Shown in pieces: positions 26,497 through 35,521 of a DNA stretch of 64,000 bases. The position numbers and the translations under genes are program-made. Origin of the DNA: Aquimarina mytili (GTDB taxonomy: Bacteria; Bacteroidota; Bacteroidia; Flavobacteriales; Flavobacteriaceae). Every line of letters begins with the position of its first letter. The stretch's first letter is position 1. The DNA lies in the NCBI RefSeq assembly GCF_016735115.1, contig NZ_JAERQJ010000002.1, forward strand, positions 372,001-436,000, written 5' to 3'. The notes beneath the pieces are model-generated. The model ran no database searches and was not told the DNA's origin. It saw nothing but the letters and a program-made list of their open reading frames with translations.

Positions 26497-28223
26497 GATA
26501 TGTAATTATTAAAAGGTTTATAATTTGTACGATTAAGTTGATATATATTTTTTGCGCCGGTTGATTCGAAAGATAATTTTTCAAGCAAATCAGAAACTAA
26601 CTTATTTTTTGGCGTTTCTAAATATTCACCAACAATGATTTCTGCTCCACGATCAACAACATCAGCAACAATTTTATTCATAGCATAATATTCTACTCCG
26701 CGTTTTAATACTCTGCAACTCATGATCCAGGTATCTACAAAAAATGAATTGTCTTCTTTTTTTTCTAAGATGATTACTGAAATTAATCCATAATCCCCAA
26801 ACTTATCTTTCAATTTTACCGAGTACGTTAAATGATTTTCTGAAGTCATAAATTCTTTAATATCATTCTCTGTATATCGCTGCGTTCTAAGATTAAACTG
26901 ATTAGATCTTTGAGTTAGTTGTGCTATTCTGGAAACGTCTTTTTCTTCAAAATTTTCTATCACCCCCTCCATCTCTAAAGATTTTAGGTAATCATCCATA
27001 TTAGTTACAGAAGATATTAATTTTTTACGTTCTGCTTCTTGCTGATATTGTACTGTTCGATCTTTATCATTATCAGAATATGAAGCCGTTTCAAATAAAT
27101 TTAAACTTGTTAAATACGGTAAATACAAAGCTGGATCTTCTGGTAATTCGGGAACCGTAACTTCAGGAAGGCTCTGTCTTACAATATCCCGTTCGGCGGG
27201 GTTATCATCAATAAATACCATAGAATCAAAACCTATATTTAAAACCTCCTGAATGTATCGTATATTATCAGCCTTATTCTTCCAGTTCGCGACAAACACA
27301 GATATATCTTTTAGCCTTAGAATCATTTCGCTATGCTTTTCAAAAGGTTCTTTTGCTACTTCTTCTGTGTTTTTAGAGCAAATGGCTAAAATTATACCTC
27401 GTTCTTTAAGTTCTTTGGCCCATTTTTGTAGCCTTGAAAAGGCTTTTCCAATGCCTAATGATCCCACCTGTATATTTTCGATACCATCATCACCAATAAT
27501 ACCACCCCAAGTCGTATTGTCAAGATCCAAAATCAAGCACTTTTTAAAATTACCTTTTAGTGCCTTTACAAACTGAGTAACATGATAGGTTAATACCGCA
27601 AAAGTATCTATTGAATAATGCAGATCAGAATTAATATATGCCGGCCAATCTCTATAACCAGATGTACCTTGAAGATATTTATTAATCTCAAACACATAGA
27701 AACCCTGCTCTTCTTCGGAAAGATTTAATATGCTATTATTGATCTTCCACAATTGCTTATAAAAACTATGTGGTATTTTAGAGAATAAATTTCCATATAA
27801 ATGGTCATCTAATAACTCATACGTAAAGTAAATAATCTTTGCTTTAGAATTATTTGCTCTGATAAGCGATATTCTATTTTTAACAGAATCATTAACATCA
27901 TTATAGAATTGAGTTCTGCCTTGGTTGTCATCTAAGGCATAAAACTTATCTTTAAGTTTTAATGCTGATTCAAAAATAACGATAACCTCTGGATCAAACT
28001 CATAAAGACCAGATTGTGCATCAATTATAGTAATATCTATTTGATCATAATCTGACTCATATATTTGCGTTTCAAATCCCGCAACCGTAAGCTGATTTTT
28101 TAACGCTTTAGAAAAAAAAGTAGTCGTATGATTACCTAAAACCGCGACTTTTATTTCTCTTGCATTCGTATCTACTTTTTTTGCCTCTTTCTGTAGTTCT
28201 CTAAAACTTAAAATTGGTTCCAT
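26493..28223 (-). CDS. FkbH-like HAD-superfamily protein
   Basis: 576 aa with the three-part FkbH-like layout: an N-terminal SGNH-like region (about 25-210), the HAD domain with DLDNTTWGG at 233-241 (nucleophile Asp233), AICSKNTEEVA and VFIDDNPAERDIV, and a C-terminal GNAT-like domain (about 430-576). FkbH proteins take D-1,3-bisphosphoglycerate, dephosphorylate it and load a glyceryl group on an ACP; this is known from methoxymalonyl and tetronate pathways. The matching ACP gene overlaps by 4 bp. In a polysaccharide operon next to MBOAT and SGNH genes, a glyceryl (or related hydroxyacyl) decoration is the straightforward inference. No methoxymalonyl-pathway oxidases or polyketide synthases are nearby. 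Confidence 0.9.
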   Translation of the reverse strand: MEPILSFRELQKEAKKVDTNAREIKVAVLGNHTTTFFSKALKNQLTVAGFETQIYESDYDQIDITIIDAQSGLYEFDPEVIVIFESALKLKDKFYALDDNQGRTQFYNDVNDSVKNRISLIRANNSKAKIIYFTYELLDDHLYGNLFSKIPHSFYKQLWKINNSILNLSEEEQGFYVFEINKYLQGTSGYRDWPAYINSDLHYSIDTFAVLTYHVTQFVKALKGNFKKCLILDLDNTTWGGIIGDDGIENIQVGSLGIGKAFSRLQKWAKELKERGIILAICSKNTEEVAKEPFEKHSEMILRLKDISVFVANWKNKADNIRYIQEVLNIGFDSMVFIDDNPAERDIVRQSLPEVTVPELPEDPALYLPYLTSLNLFETASYSDNDKDRTVQYQQEAERKKLISSVTNMDDYLKSLEMEGVIENFEEKDVSRIAQLTQRSNQFNLRTQRYTENDIKEFMTSENHLTYSVKLKDKFGDYGLISVIILEKKEDNSFFVDTWIMSCRVLKRGVEYYAMNKIVADVVDRGAEIIVGEYLETPKNKLVSDLLEKLSFESTGAKNIYQLNRTNYKPFNNYIS

Positions 28224-28245
28224 ATGTACTGTTACACTTAAATGC

Positions 28246-29172
28246 TTATGATTTTAATACCGATTTTATCGAATCGCATACTATTTTACTAAAATATTTA
28301 CTCCCGTTTTTATCTAAATGATGACCATCATACGTTTTAAAATTCTCTTTAGATGTTCCGTTATTAAAATTAAAATAGTTTGCGTCATATTTTTTACACA
28401 AATCCCCTATATACAAATCAAAATCAGTAAAAAATGTGTTTTCTATTTCTAAAAAGTCATTATCAATTGGAGTTCTTACAATAAAAACCTTCCCATGGTT
28501 TTTAAGGGATATAAGTAACTCTTCTAAGCTTTTTAAGCGTTTTTGAGATATTTGATAATCATCTACAAATCGCAAAAGCATATCCTTTTGAGTCTTTTTC
28601 CAGCTCAAAAAAGTTGCGTTATCTTCTGGAAAGTATCGTTGCTCTAACCAACCGTCTTTATGCATTTTTGAATTTTGCCTGAAAATTCCTTTAAAATGAA
28701 AGTAACTGAGATTTTTAAGAAAATATTCATAATTAGGATTCATCGATACATTGATCATATTATGTGGTGGCTGATCCGCTTCTCTAAAAATTTCTTCTCC
28801 TCCATCTTTTGGCATTTCGTTCGCCAACATCCAAGGTGTAATTGATATAATAAATACTCCATTTTTTGTATTAGGGTCTAATTTCTTAAAGATGCTTTTA
28901 TTGTAATGCGATCCGATTGGAGCCTGAGAAACGGTAAAACTATAATTAAAAAATGGCAGATCTAATCCTATGTTTTCAAGTTCCTTATCAAGTATTTGAG
29001 GCTGTAACCCTTGCATACTTCTTGATCCACCAATAATCATGGATTTGGCTTTTGGAGTTGTAAATTTTGTATAAAAAAAGTCTACATATCCACCAAAATA
29101 AATAAGAATAACACTCGTGATTATAAAACAAGTAGAAAAATAAATTGCGGTTTTTAAAAGAAATTTTTTCAT
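28246..29172 (-). CDS. SGNH-like accessory protein of MBOAT copy 3 (DltD-like role)
   Basis: 308 aa. N-terminal signal anchor (about 8-28), then a predicted periplasmic SGNH-like domain: MIIGGSRSMQGLQP with the nucleophile Ser, FFNYSFTVSQAP, and the C-terminal YDGHHLDKNGSKYFS with the Asp/His pair. DltD has a comparable topology and lies beside the MBOAT DltB. The gene lies 6 bp after the MBOAT gene and 22 bp before the FkbH-like gene, placing it inside the MBOAT-SGNH-FkbH-ACP block. Role inferred: final transfer of the carrier-derived acyl group to the polymer. Confidence 0.8.
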   Translation of the reverse strand: MKKFLLKTAIYFSTCFIITSVILIYFGGYVDFFYTKFTTPKAKSMIIGGSRSMQGLQPQILDKELENIGLDLPFFNYSFTVSQAPIGSHYNKSIFKKLDPNTKNGVFIISITPWMLANEMPKDGGEEIFREADQPPHNMINVSMNPNYEYFLKNLSYFHFKGIFRQNSKMHKDGWLEQRYFPEDNATFLSWKKTQKDMLLRFVDDYQISQKRLKSLEELLISLKNHGKVFIVRTPIDNDFLEIENTFFTDFDLYIGDLCKKYDANYFNFNNGTSKENFKTYDGHHLDKNGSKYFSKIVCDSIKSVLKS

Positions 29173-29178
29173 ACTTCC

Positions 29179-30627
29179 TTAAAATTGAAAATAAATAAAC
29201 GGTGCTGGCGATGCCCCAAACAAAAGAATTAAAGCAAATAGAAATGTATATATTAAACCTCTTGCTATCGGAAAATTGATTTTGGAGATCGATAACCCAT
29301 GTTCTTCATTACGCTGAACCCACTCGCATAAAATTAATAAAGGAATTAACCCCAAAAGAACAATATTAGGCAGCGCAATATCAAACACATTACTAGTAAA
29401 CAGGCCTTTAAAAATGGTGGTTATATAATCAATAGCATGTGATAAACTTTGTGCTCTAAAAAAGATATAAGTCAAACATACCATACCAAAAGTAAAAATC
29501 ATTCTATGAAGATCTTTTAACGAATTTGTATTCTTTATTCCTTTACTTGTAGAGATTGCGGTAAATCTCTTTTTAGAAAAAATCACAGGTATATAAAATA
29601 ACCCATGCAATCCACCCCAAACGATAAAATTCCATCCGGCACCATGCCATAACCCTGAGAGTAAGAAAGTAATAAAAACGGCCGCAAAAATGCCATATTT
29701 CTTATAATTTCTTAAATCAACAGCCAATGGCGTAAAGACATAATCATTAAGCCAACTAGATAATGATATATGCCATCTTTTCCAGAAATCTGATATATTC
29801 ACTGAAAAGTAAGGGTAGTTAAAGTTACGTTTAAAATTAAACCCAAATAGTTTAGCCACTCCGATTGCAATATCTGTATAACCACTAAAATCTGCATAAA
29901 TCTGAAAAGCGAAAACGACAACTCCTAAAATTAAGGTTCCGCTAGACTGATCACCATAGTTTTCAAAAATGGTATTCACATAAGGAGCGCAGTTATCGGC
30001 TATTACAATTTTCTTAAAAAGTCCCCAAAGCATCTGTCGACCACCATCTACGGCGGTTTCGTAGTTAAATTTTCGTTTACTAAAAAACTGTGGTAATAAG
30101 TTTGAAGCTCTTTCTATAGGTCCTGCAACAAGTTGTGGAAAAAAGGCTACAAATGTAGCAAAAGCCACAAAATCCTTAGTAGGCTCTAATCGCCTCTTAC
30201 TAATATCTAAAGAATACGACATGGTCTGAAATGTATAAAATGATATTCCGACCGGAAGTATTATGCTTAAAGAAAAATAATCCATTTCATACCCTACGGT
30301 ATTAAAAGCGTCAATAAAGGAGGTAATGAAAAAATTAAAGTATTTAAAAAAGCCTAATAAGCTAAGGTTAAAGCCCATTGATAACCATAACCATCTTTTT
30401 CTTTTTTTTGTGTTTTCTTCTTTATGAATTTGTAACCCTACAAAATAATCGACTATGGTACTTAATAAAATTAATGAAAGAAAACGCCAATCCCACCATC
30501 CGTAAAACACATAACTTGCAGTAAGCAATAAAAAATTTTGAAGCTTCAAATTTTTATTAATTACAAACCAATACAGACAAAATACTATTGGAAGAAATAA
30601 GAAAAACTCTATAGAATTAAAAAGCAT
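29179..30627 (-). CDS. MBOAT-family O-acyltransferase, copy 3, next to FkbH/ACP
   Basis: 482 aa MBOAT with IYADFSGYTDIAIG, FWKRWHISLS, and GLWHGAGWNF carrying catalytic His328, and the same FIYFQF end as the other two copies. It is the most diverged: YIPLGGS of copies 1 and 2 is FTPLAVDLRNY here, and WTF of the His motif is WNF. MBOATs of the DltB type take their acyl group from a carrier-protein thioester in the cytoplasm. The carrier encoded three genes on and the FkbH-like loader suggest the same for this copy, in contrast to copies 1 and 2, which lack such neighbours. Confidence 0.92.
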   Translation of the reverse strand: MLFNSIEFFLFLPIVFCLYWFVINKNLKLQNFLLLTASYVFYGWWDWRFLSLILLSTIVDYFVGLQIHKEENTKKRKRWLWLSMGFNLSLLGFFKYFNFFITSFIDAFNTVGYEMDYFSLSIILPVGISFYTFQTMSYSLDISKRRLEPTKDFVAFATFVAFFPQLVAGPIERASNLLPQFFSKRKFNYETAVDGGRQMLWGLFKKIVIADNCAPYVNTIFENYGDQSSGTLILGVVVFAFQIYADFSGYTDIAIGVAKLFGFNFKRNFNYPYFSVNISDFWKRWHISLSSWLNDYVFTPLAVDLRNYKKYGIFAAVFITFLLSGLWHGAGWNFIVWGGLHGLFYIPVIFSKKRFTAISTSKGIKNTNSLKDLHRMIFTFGMVCLTYIFFRAQSLSHAIDYITTIFKGLFTSNVFDIALPNIVLLGLIPLLILCEWVQRNEEHGLSISKINFPIARGLIYTFLFALILLFGASPAPFIYFQF

Positions 30628-30658
30628 ATTTGATATTCATTAATTATTAAAACCTAAT

Positions 30659-31255
30659 CTATTGCACTTCATTTTCTTGCGACCTTTCGACAACTTCAAT
30701 TGTCTTAATCACTTTGGCAGGATTACCTACCGCTACAGAGTTCTTAGGAATACTTTTAGTTACTACTGCACCGGCACCAATAATACAATTATCACCAATA
30801 GTAATATCTCCTATTATTGTGCAGTTTGTATATAATTTTACATTATCGCCAATGGTTGGTTTGTCCCCTTCTTTTTCTCCTACAGTAACCAATTGATTAA
30901 TATATAGATTTTTACCAATTTGTTTAGCATTAATTATTGAACTATAGGGATGGGCAAGAATTACTCCTCCATCAATTTTAGTATGCATATCAATCGTAAA
31001 TCGATTATCGCGAGGATAAAAGACTCTAAGTATATTACTAAAAAGACCAGCCGTTCTGAAGTAGAAAAGTGTTCTAAAATATTTACTTTGAGACAAACGC
31101 CTGGTTAAATCAAAAGCAACTTTAAAAGATGAATTTGGTATCACATCTTTGCAATACAAATCTTCTCTTATAAGATTCTTATTTTTGCTACTTATATAAA
31201 GAAGCATATGGGGTAGAAATAGTAACTGATGTATTAAATAAAATATCCTCATCAT
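30659..31255 (-). CDS. Hexapeptide-repeat acetyltransferase, serine acetyltransferase-like
   Basis: 198 aa. The C-terminal half is a left-handed beta-helix: FTIDMHTKIDGGVILAHPYS, then IGDNVKLYTNCTIIGDITIG and CIIGAGAVVTKSIPKNSVAVGNPAKVIKT. This is the CysE/WcaF-type pattern. The N-terminal part (about 1-80) is hydrophobic-basic and unlike the N-terminal domain of true CysE, so it is a polysaccharide O-acetyltransferase acting on a sugar or lipid-linked intermediate. Its start overlaps the end of the upstream GT4 gene by 4 bp. Confidence 0.82.
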   Translation of the reverse strand: MMRIFYLIHQLLFLPHMLLYISSKNKNLIREDLYCKDVIPNSSFKVAFDLTRRLSQSKYFRTLFYFRTAGLFSNILRVFYPRDNRFTIDMHTKIDGGVILAHPYSSIINAKQIGKNLYINQLVTVGEKEGDKPTIGDNVKLYTNCTIIGDITIGDNCIIGAGAVVTKSIPKNSVAVGNPAKVIKTIEVVERSQENEVQ

Positions 31256-32364
31256 ATTTCTTTTTTATTTATAATTTCTTTATCCCAAATGTCCATTATT
31301 ACATCCAGGGTATATTTTTTTGCGTTCACAAAACCATTTTTTGCTAGCTCTATTCTACGAGATTCATTTGCTGTTATATCCACCAATTCTTTTACAAATG
31401 CATCTTGATTATCCATCTCTACCAGAATCCCATCATGGTTATGTGTTACTATATTTCTTGGTCCTGTTGGGCAATCATAAGAAACAATCGGTAAACCACA
31501 AGATTGAGCTTCTAAAAGTACCATAGGAAAACATTCTGCAGCCGAAGTCATAAGATAGAGACCATAAGAACTCATTTTCTCTGTTATCGTATTCGTAGAA
31601 CCTTTAATTTCTACATAGTCTGACAGGTTTAATGACACTATTTTTTGTTTTAGTAAATCAATATCTTCTTGTTCTCCATCTCCATAAATTTCTAATTTCC
31701 AATCCTTCTTTTCTTCAATAAACTTACTCCATATATCTATAAGAACATCAAATCGTTTTACGCCAGATATACGGCCCGCGGCCATTGCGATATTTTTTCT
31801 ATGGGTATAGACTGGTTCTGTCTCCATGTTTACCTGAATAGGATTAGAAATAGTAACTACATTATCATATTCATAAAATGCCCTTTCTTCTGGGTTCAAC
31901 ACAACTAAAAAATCAAATTTTGATTCTAAGTAACTTTCAAATCTACGGAATAGAGTTTTTTTACGCCTGGAGAGATAAAATTTTGAAAAATGAAATTCTT
32001 TTAAAAATTTCGCTTTTGTGAATAATAAAGGAAAAAAGAATGTAACCGGTATATGGTTAGCAACAATTACTATATCAGGTTTTGTTTTATTCAATTGAGA
32101 TTGTAATCGAATAAGGTTTTTAAAAATTTTTATTAAATTTTTAGGACTAAAATAACTTGCAAATCGATTGTAATTAACGTCAAGATCGTGAAGCTTTATT
32201 TCACTGTTCATAGGATAATATGGTTCTTTACCTTGCTGTTCTGTGGTAATGACATGAACCTCATGATGATCATGCGTTACCCAATAATTACCTTTAAGGT
32301 ATATTAGGCTCGTGATCCCTCCTATTTTGCAAATCTGATCTGTTAAAATAACAATCTTCTTCAT
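31252..32364 (-). CDS. GT4 glycosyltransferase
   Basis: 370 aa GT-B enzyme beginning VILTDQICKIGGITSLIYLKG. The C-terminal donor lobe has AMAAGRISGVKRFDVLIDIW, EIYGDGEQED, and SAAECFPMVLLEAQSCGLPIV followed by DCPTGP, the pattern of GT4 enzymes that act on N-acetylhexosamines or galactose. It shares the same architecture with the protein at 33398, and the two are probably paralogues making different linkages. Its stop overlaps the next gene start (31252-31255). Confidence 0.88.
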   Translation of the reverse strand: MKKIVILTDQICKIGGITSLIYLKGNYWVTHDHHEVHVITTEQQGKEPYYPMNSEIKLHDLDVNYNRFASYFSPKNLIKIFKNLIRLQSQLNKTKPDIVIVANHIPVTFFFPLLFTKAKFLKEFHFSKFYLSRRKKTLFRRFESYLESKFDFLVVLNPEERAFYEYDNVVTISNPIQVNMETEPVYTHRKNIAMAAGRISGVKRFDVLIDIWSKFIEEKKDWKLEIYGDGEQEDIDLLKQKIVSLNLSDYVEIKGSTNTITEKMSSYGLYLMTSAAECFPMVLLEAQSCGLPIVSYDCPTGPRNIVTHNHDGILVEMDNQDAFVKELVDITANESRRIELAKNGFVNAKKYTLDVIMDIWDKEIINKKEI

Positions 32365-32417
32365 GTGTATTATATTGTTTTTAGACTCAAAATTTTAGTT
32401 ACTAAAAACATGTGATA

Positions 32418-33395
32418 TTATCCTACTATTCTTTTTACCCTACATGCTAATAAAAAAAGATGCTTACGATTGGCTACTTTCATAAACAATCTCTTTTTTT
32501 TATTCATTTTGTCGGTTGAAATCGGATAGTGTTTATTTCGTTTTAACAATCCAACAATTTCGCCTATAAATCGAATATTATACTTAAACCTAAAAAGACT
32601 AAACATAAGTCCATATAAGAAATTATCTATCCAGGGTTTAAAAGCTTCTTTTTTACCTGGAAAATCTGTTTCATTAAGGTTTAGAAAAAAATCAATATTT
32701 TCAGTTACTTTTACTGTATCTATAGCCAATTTCTCCAGATGATCCTTGGATCTTTTATTACTAACCGAATTATCATTGACTACATAGTTATACCCAACAT
32801 CACTGATTGTAATTATTTTTTCAGAAAAATAAAGTGATCTAAAGCTAAAATCAAAATCTTCTGCTGTAATTACACCCAGGTCGAAGCGTATTTTATTAGA
32901 TTTAATAATGTCTGTTTTAATGGCTTTACAGCACACCGAATTACTATAAATGGATTTATTGATGATATCACTCAGAGTCAATTCGTTATCCTCGTATTTT
33001 AGTATAGAAACTTGATCGCCCTCTGGAGTAACTCTTTTATAACCAAACAAAACCATATCGGGTGCTTGATTTTTTAGAGTTTCATGAATTTTTTGAATAA
33101 ATCCCTGATCAATGTAATCATCTGAATCAATAAACCATATATATTCGCCTTCCGACTTTTCTAGCCCTACATTGCGCGTGTATCCAACTCCATGGTTTTT
33201 ATGCCTAAAAAGCTTTATATTTTTATATTCGGCTTTAAGGTTTTCTAATATTGTATAGCTACTATCTGTCGAACCATCATCTATTACCACTAACTCAATA
33301 TCATTATACTGCTTTATTTGGTTAACTACAGATCGTATGCATCTTTCGATAAAACTTTCTGTATTATAAACCGGTATAATTATACTTAATAACAT
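32418..33395 (-). CDS. GT2 glycosyltransferase
   Basis: 325 aa. A clear GT-A fold: SIIIPVYNTESFIERCIRSVVNQ, ELVVIDDGSTDSS, GVGYTRNVGLEKSEGEYIWFIDSDDY, with the SDD metal-binding motif, and GVITAEDFDFSFRSL holding the catalytic-base-like ED. The C-terminus is basic and may touch the membrane. One of two GT2 enzymes in the operon. Gap to the upstream GT4 gene is only 2 bp. Confidence 0.9.
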   Translation of the reverse strand: MLLSIIIPVYNTESFIERCIRSVVNQIKQYNDIELVVIDDGSTDSSYTILENLKAEYKNIKLFRHKNHGVGYTRNVGLEKSEGEYIWFIDSDDYIDQGFIQKIHETLKNQAPDMVLFGYKRVTPEGDQVSILKYEDNELTLSDIINKSIYSNSVCCKAIKTDIIKSNKIRFDLGVITAEDFDFSFRSLYFSEKIITISDVGYNYVVNDNSVSNKRSKDHLEKLAIDTVKVTENIDFFLNLNETDFPGKKEAFKPWIDNFLYGLMFSLFRFKYNIRFIGEIVGLLKRNKHYPISTDKMNKKKRLFMKVANRKHLFLLACRVKRIVG

Positions 33396-33397
33396 AC

Positions 33398-34507
33398 TTA
33401 ATCTTCTATTAATGATTTAAATAGCTCATCCCACTGTGGTACAATATTTTCCGGTAAGTATCTTTTTACATTTTCTTTTGCTGCTACCCCCATAGCAATT
33501 CTTTTTTCTTTATCTTCTATCAAATTGATCAAAGCTTCACTAAAAGCTTCTATATCCCCATTATTGACCAAAACTCCATCCTCTTGATGGGAAATGATAT
33601 CTGATGGCCCATGAGGACAATCATAAGATACCGAAGGCACCCCACAAGACATCGCTTCTATAATCACCATACCAAAACCTTCAAATCTTGAAGCCAATAC
33701 ATGTATTGAAGACTCCAAAAACTTGTCTTTAATATTCTTTACAGGAGCACAAAATCGAACACTATCATCAACATCTAATTCTCTGGATAATTTTTCAAAA
33801 TCATGATCTGGATTAGAAGCTCCATAAATTTCTATACTCCAATCTGGGTGCTTTTTTACTACTTCCTTCCAACTCAATAACAGGCGATCATATCCTTTTT
33901 GCCCGCATTGTTTTCCTACTGCAATAATTTTTTTATTCTCTAATGCCGCAATCTCTTTAGGAAAGAAAGATAAAGGGTTAGAAATTACTTTTATGTTTTT
34001 CAGATCCCACTCTTGTAAATTGCCGTTAGTTAATACTACAAATGCATCAAAACTTTTAGCTCCATAGTTCATTAACATATATTTGGTAGCCGTAATTATC
34101 TTTTTCTTTAGGCTAGGTTTCCAAACCTCATCGGCAATTAATTTAGACACATGTCTTTCATAAATCACAGGACAAGATGTTTTTAAGATTTTTGGAACAA
34201 AAAAACCTTTAATGCCATCATCACATACACAAATTATATCAGGATTAACTTGCTTTGCCACTCTTCTAATTCCTTTTCTATACGCTTTTATATATTGTAT
34301 AGGATTACGTACTACGGCAATATCATGGTGTTTAATTTTGGGGCTGAAGTTGTAAAAGAAGGGGTCATCTCCCTGATTAAGAGTCATGATGTGCACTTCA
34401 TAATCTAAAATATCGGCTAAATAACTAGCCTTTATAGATAGCACTCGTTCCAATCCTCCTGATCCGGATATATTATTGGTTATATAGAGTATTTTTTTAG
34501 AATCCAA
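33398..34507 (-). CDS. GT4 glycosyltransferase
   Basis: 369 aa. N-terminal ILYITNNISGSGGLERVLSIKA loop; donor lobe with IIAVGKQCGQKGYDRLL, SIEIYGASNPD, and ASRFEGFGMVIIEAMSCGVPSVSYDCPHGP. This last block closely resembles that of the protein at 31252 (DCPTGP / DCPHGP), supporting paralogy. Adds one residue of the repeat unit. Embedded in the operon with gaps of 2 and 11 bp. Confidence 0.9.
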   Translation of the reverse strand: MDSKKILYITNNISGSGGLERVLSIKASYLADILDYEVHIMTLNQGDDPFFYNFSPKIKHHDIAVVRNPIQYIKAYRKGIRRVAKQVNPDIICVCDDGIKGFFVPKILKTSCPVIYERHVSKLIADEVWKPSLKKKIITATKYMLMNYGAKSFDAFVVLTNGNLQEWDLKNIKVISNPLSFFPKEIAALENKKIIAVGKQCGQKGYDRLLLSWKEVVKKHPDWSIEIYGASNPDHDFEKLSRELDVDDSVRFCAPVKNIKDKFLESSIHVLASRFEGFGMVIIEAMSCGVPSVSYDCPHGPSDIISHQEDGVLVNNGDIEAFSEALINLIEDKEKRIAMGVAAKENVKRYLPENIVPQWDELFKSLIED

Positions 34508-34518
34508 AATTGATCTGA

Positions 34519-35481
34519 TTAATCCTTTTTAATTATTATATCTAGATATGGATAACAAAATCCTTTGGCTAACCCCTTTTTACAACTCCTTAAGAATTTT
34601 GTATATCGAACTCCTTTAAATCCGTATTTTAGGAAATGAGATTTTTCAAACTGCGCCAGACTGCTTATTACATTAATTTGTTTTAAAGGCTGTATTGCAA
34701 CTTCAAACTCGTGGTAGCTCATACCTCTTCCCCATCTTAAAAACTTGTTCATTTGATCATCATCTAATTCTCTATATAGGTCTTTAAAGTTATCTCGTAT
34801 AGAAAATTTAGAGTAATAAAAAGCTAAATCATCTGGTAACCAGTCATAAAATGGTAATGCTGCAGTATGTGAATCAAAATACCACAATCTATTTGGAGTT
34901 TCTATAACCGTTAAAAAGGACCCTTTCTTTAAAATTCCCCACGCTTGTTTGAGAGATTCTATTCTTTCACTTATTGTCATATGCTCTAGAGAAGCATAAA
35001 AAATGACAAAGTCAAAATGTTCGTCTTTAAACTTTTCTTCAATCTGATTGGCATTAAGCTCTAAAAAATTAGCTTCCATATTAGCTAATTTCAATCTATC
35101 TTCTGCAACTTTTAAAGCTCCTCCATCAATATCTATTCCGGTTACTTTAGCTCCTTGTTCTGTCAAGGCTAAGGTAGATATCCCTGTACCACATCCTATT
35201 TCTAAAATACTGCATTCACTTAATGGTTTCACCTTATCCAACCACGGAATAATACGATTTCTGTTATAATTAAGCCTTCCCATTAACTGCCCTTGAATAG
35301 CATCTTGATAAGCGGCTTTGGTTAATTGTTTTTTAGTATCTCCTCTATCCAGATAGTTCTTTTCTATAGAACTTATTAACTCTTGAGTTTGCCCCTGATC
35401 AAACTGAGTATGATTCTTGGTATATCTTTTAGGAATCTTTAAAAAATATTTTTTAAGCGAGTTTAGTATGAGTCGTTTCAT
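34519..35481 (-). CDS. Class I SAM-dependent methyltransferase
   Basis: 320 aa. The SAM-binding core lies at about 85-200: CSILEIGCGTGISTLAL (motif I), KVTGIDIDGGAL (acidic residue for ribose), and HFDFVIFYASLEHM. N-terminal about 80 residues and a C-terminal segment lie outside the core. In this operon it most likely O- or N-methylates a sugar of the repeat unit or the end of the chain; the position cannot be told. No kinase partner of the WbdD chain-terminating type is seen. Confidence 0.82.
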   Translation of the reverse strand: MKRLILNSLKKYFLKIPKRYTKNHTQFDQGQTQELISSIEKNYLDRGDTKKQLTKAAYQDAIQGQLMGRLNYNRNRIIPWLDKVKPLSECSILEIGCGTGISTLALTEQGAKVTGIDIDGGALKVAEDRLKLANMEANFLELNANQIEEKFKDEHFDFVIFYASLEHMTISERIESLKQAWGILKKGSFLTVIETPNRLWYFDSHTAALPFYDWLPDDLAFYYSKFSIRDNFKDLYRELDDDQMNKFLRWGRGMSYHEFEVAIQPLKQINVISSLAQFEKSHFLKYGFKGVRYTKFLRSCKKGLAKGFCYPYLDIIIKKD

Positions 35482-35521
35482 AAAAGATGGTTTTTATCAT
35501 GTTATTGTGTAAAATTTCGTT

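Noticed and set aside
26260..28223. FkbH and ACP as part of a polyketide cluster
   Set aside because: No polyketide synthase, methoxymalonyl oxidoreductase or O-methyltransferase partners lie near; every neighbour is a polysaccharide gene.
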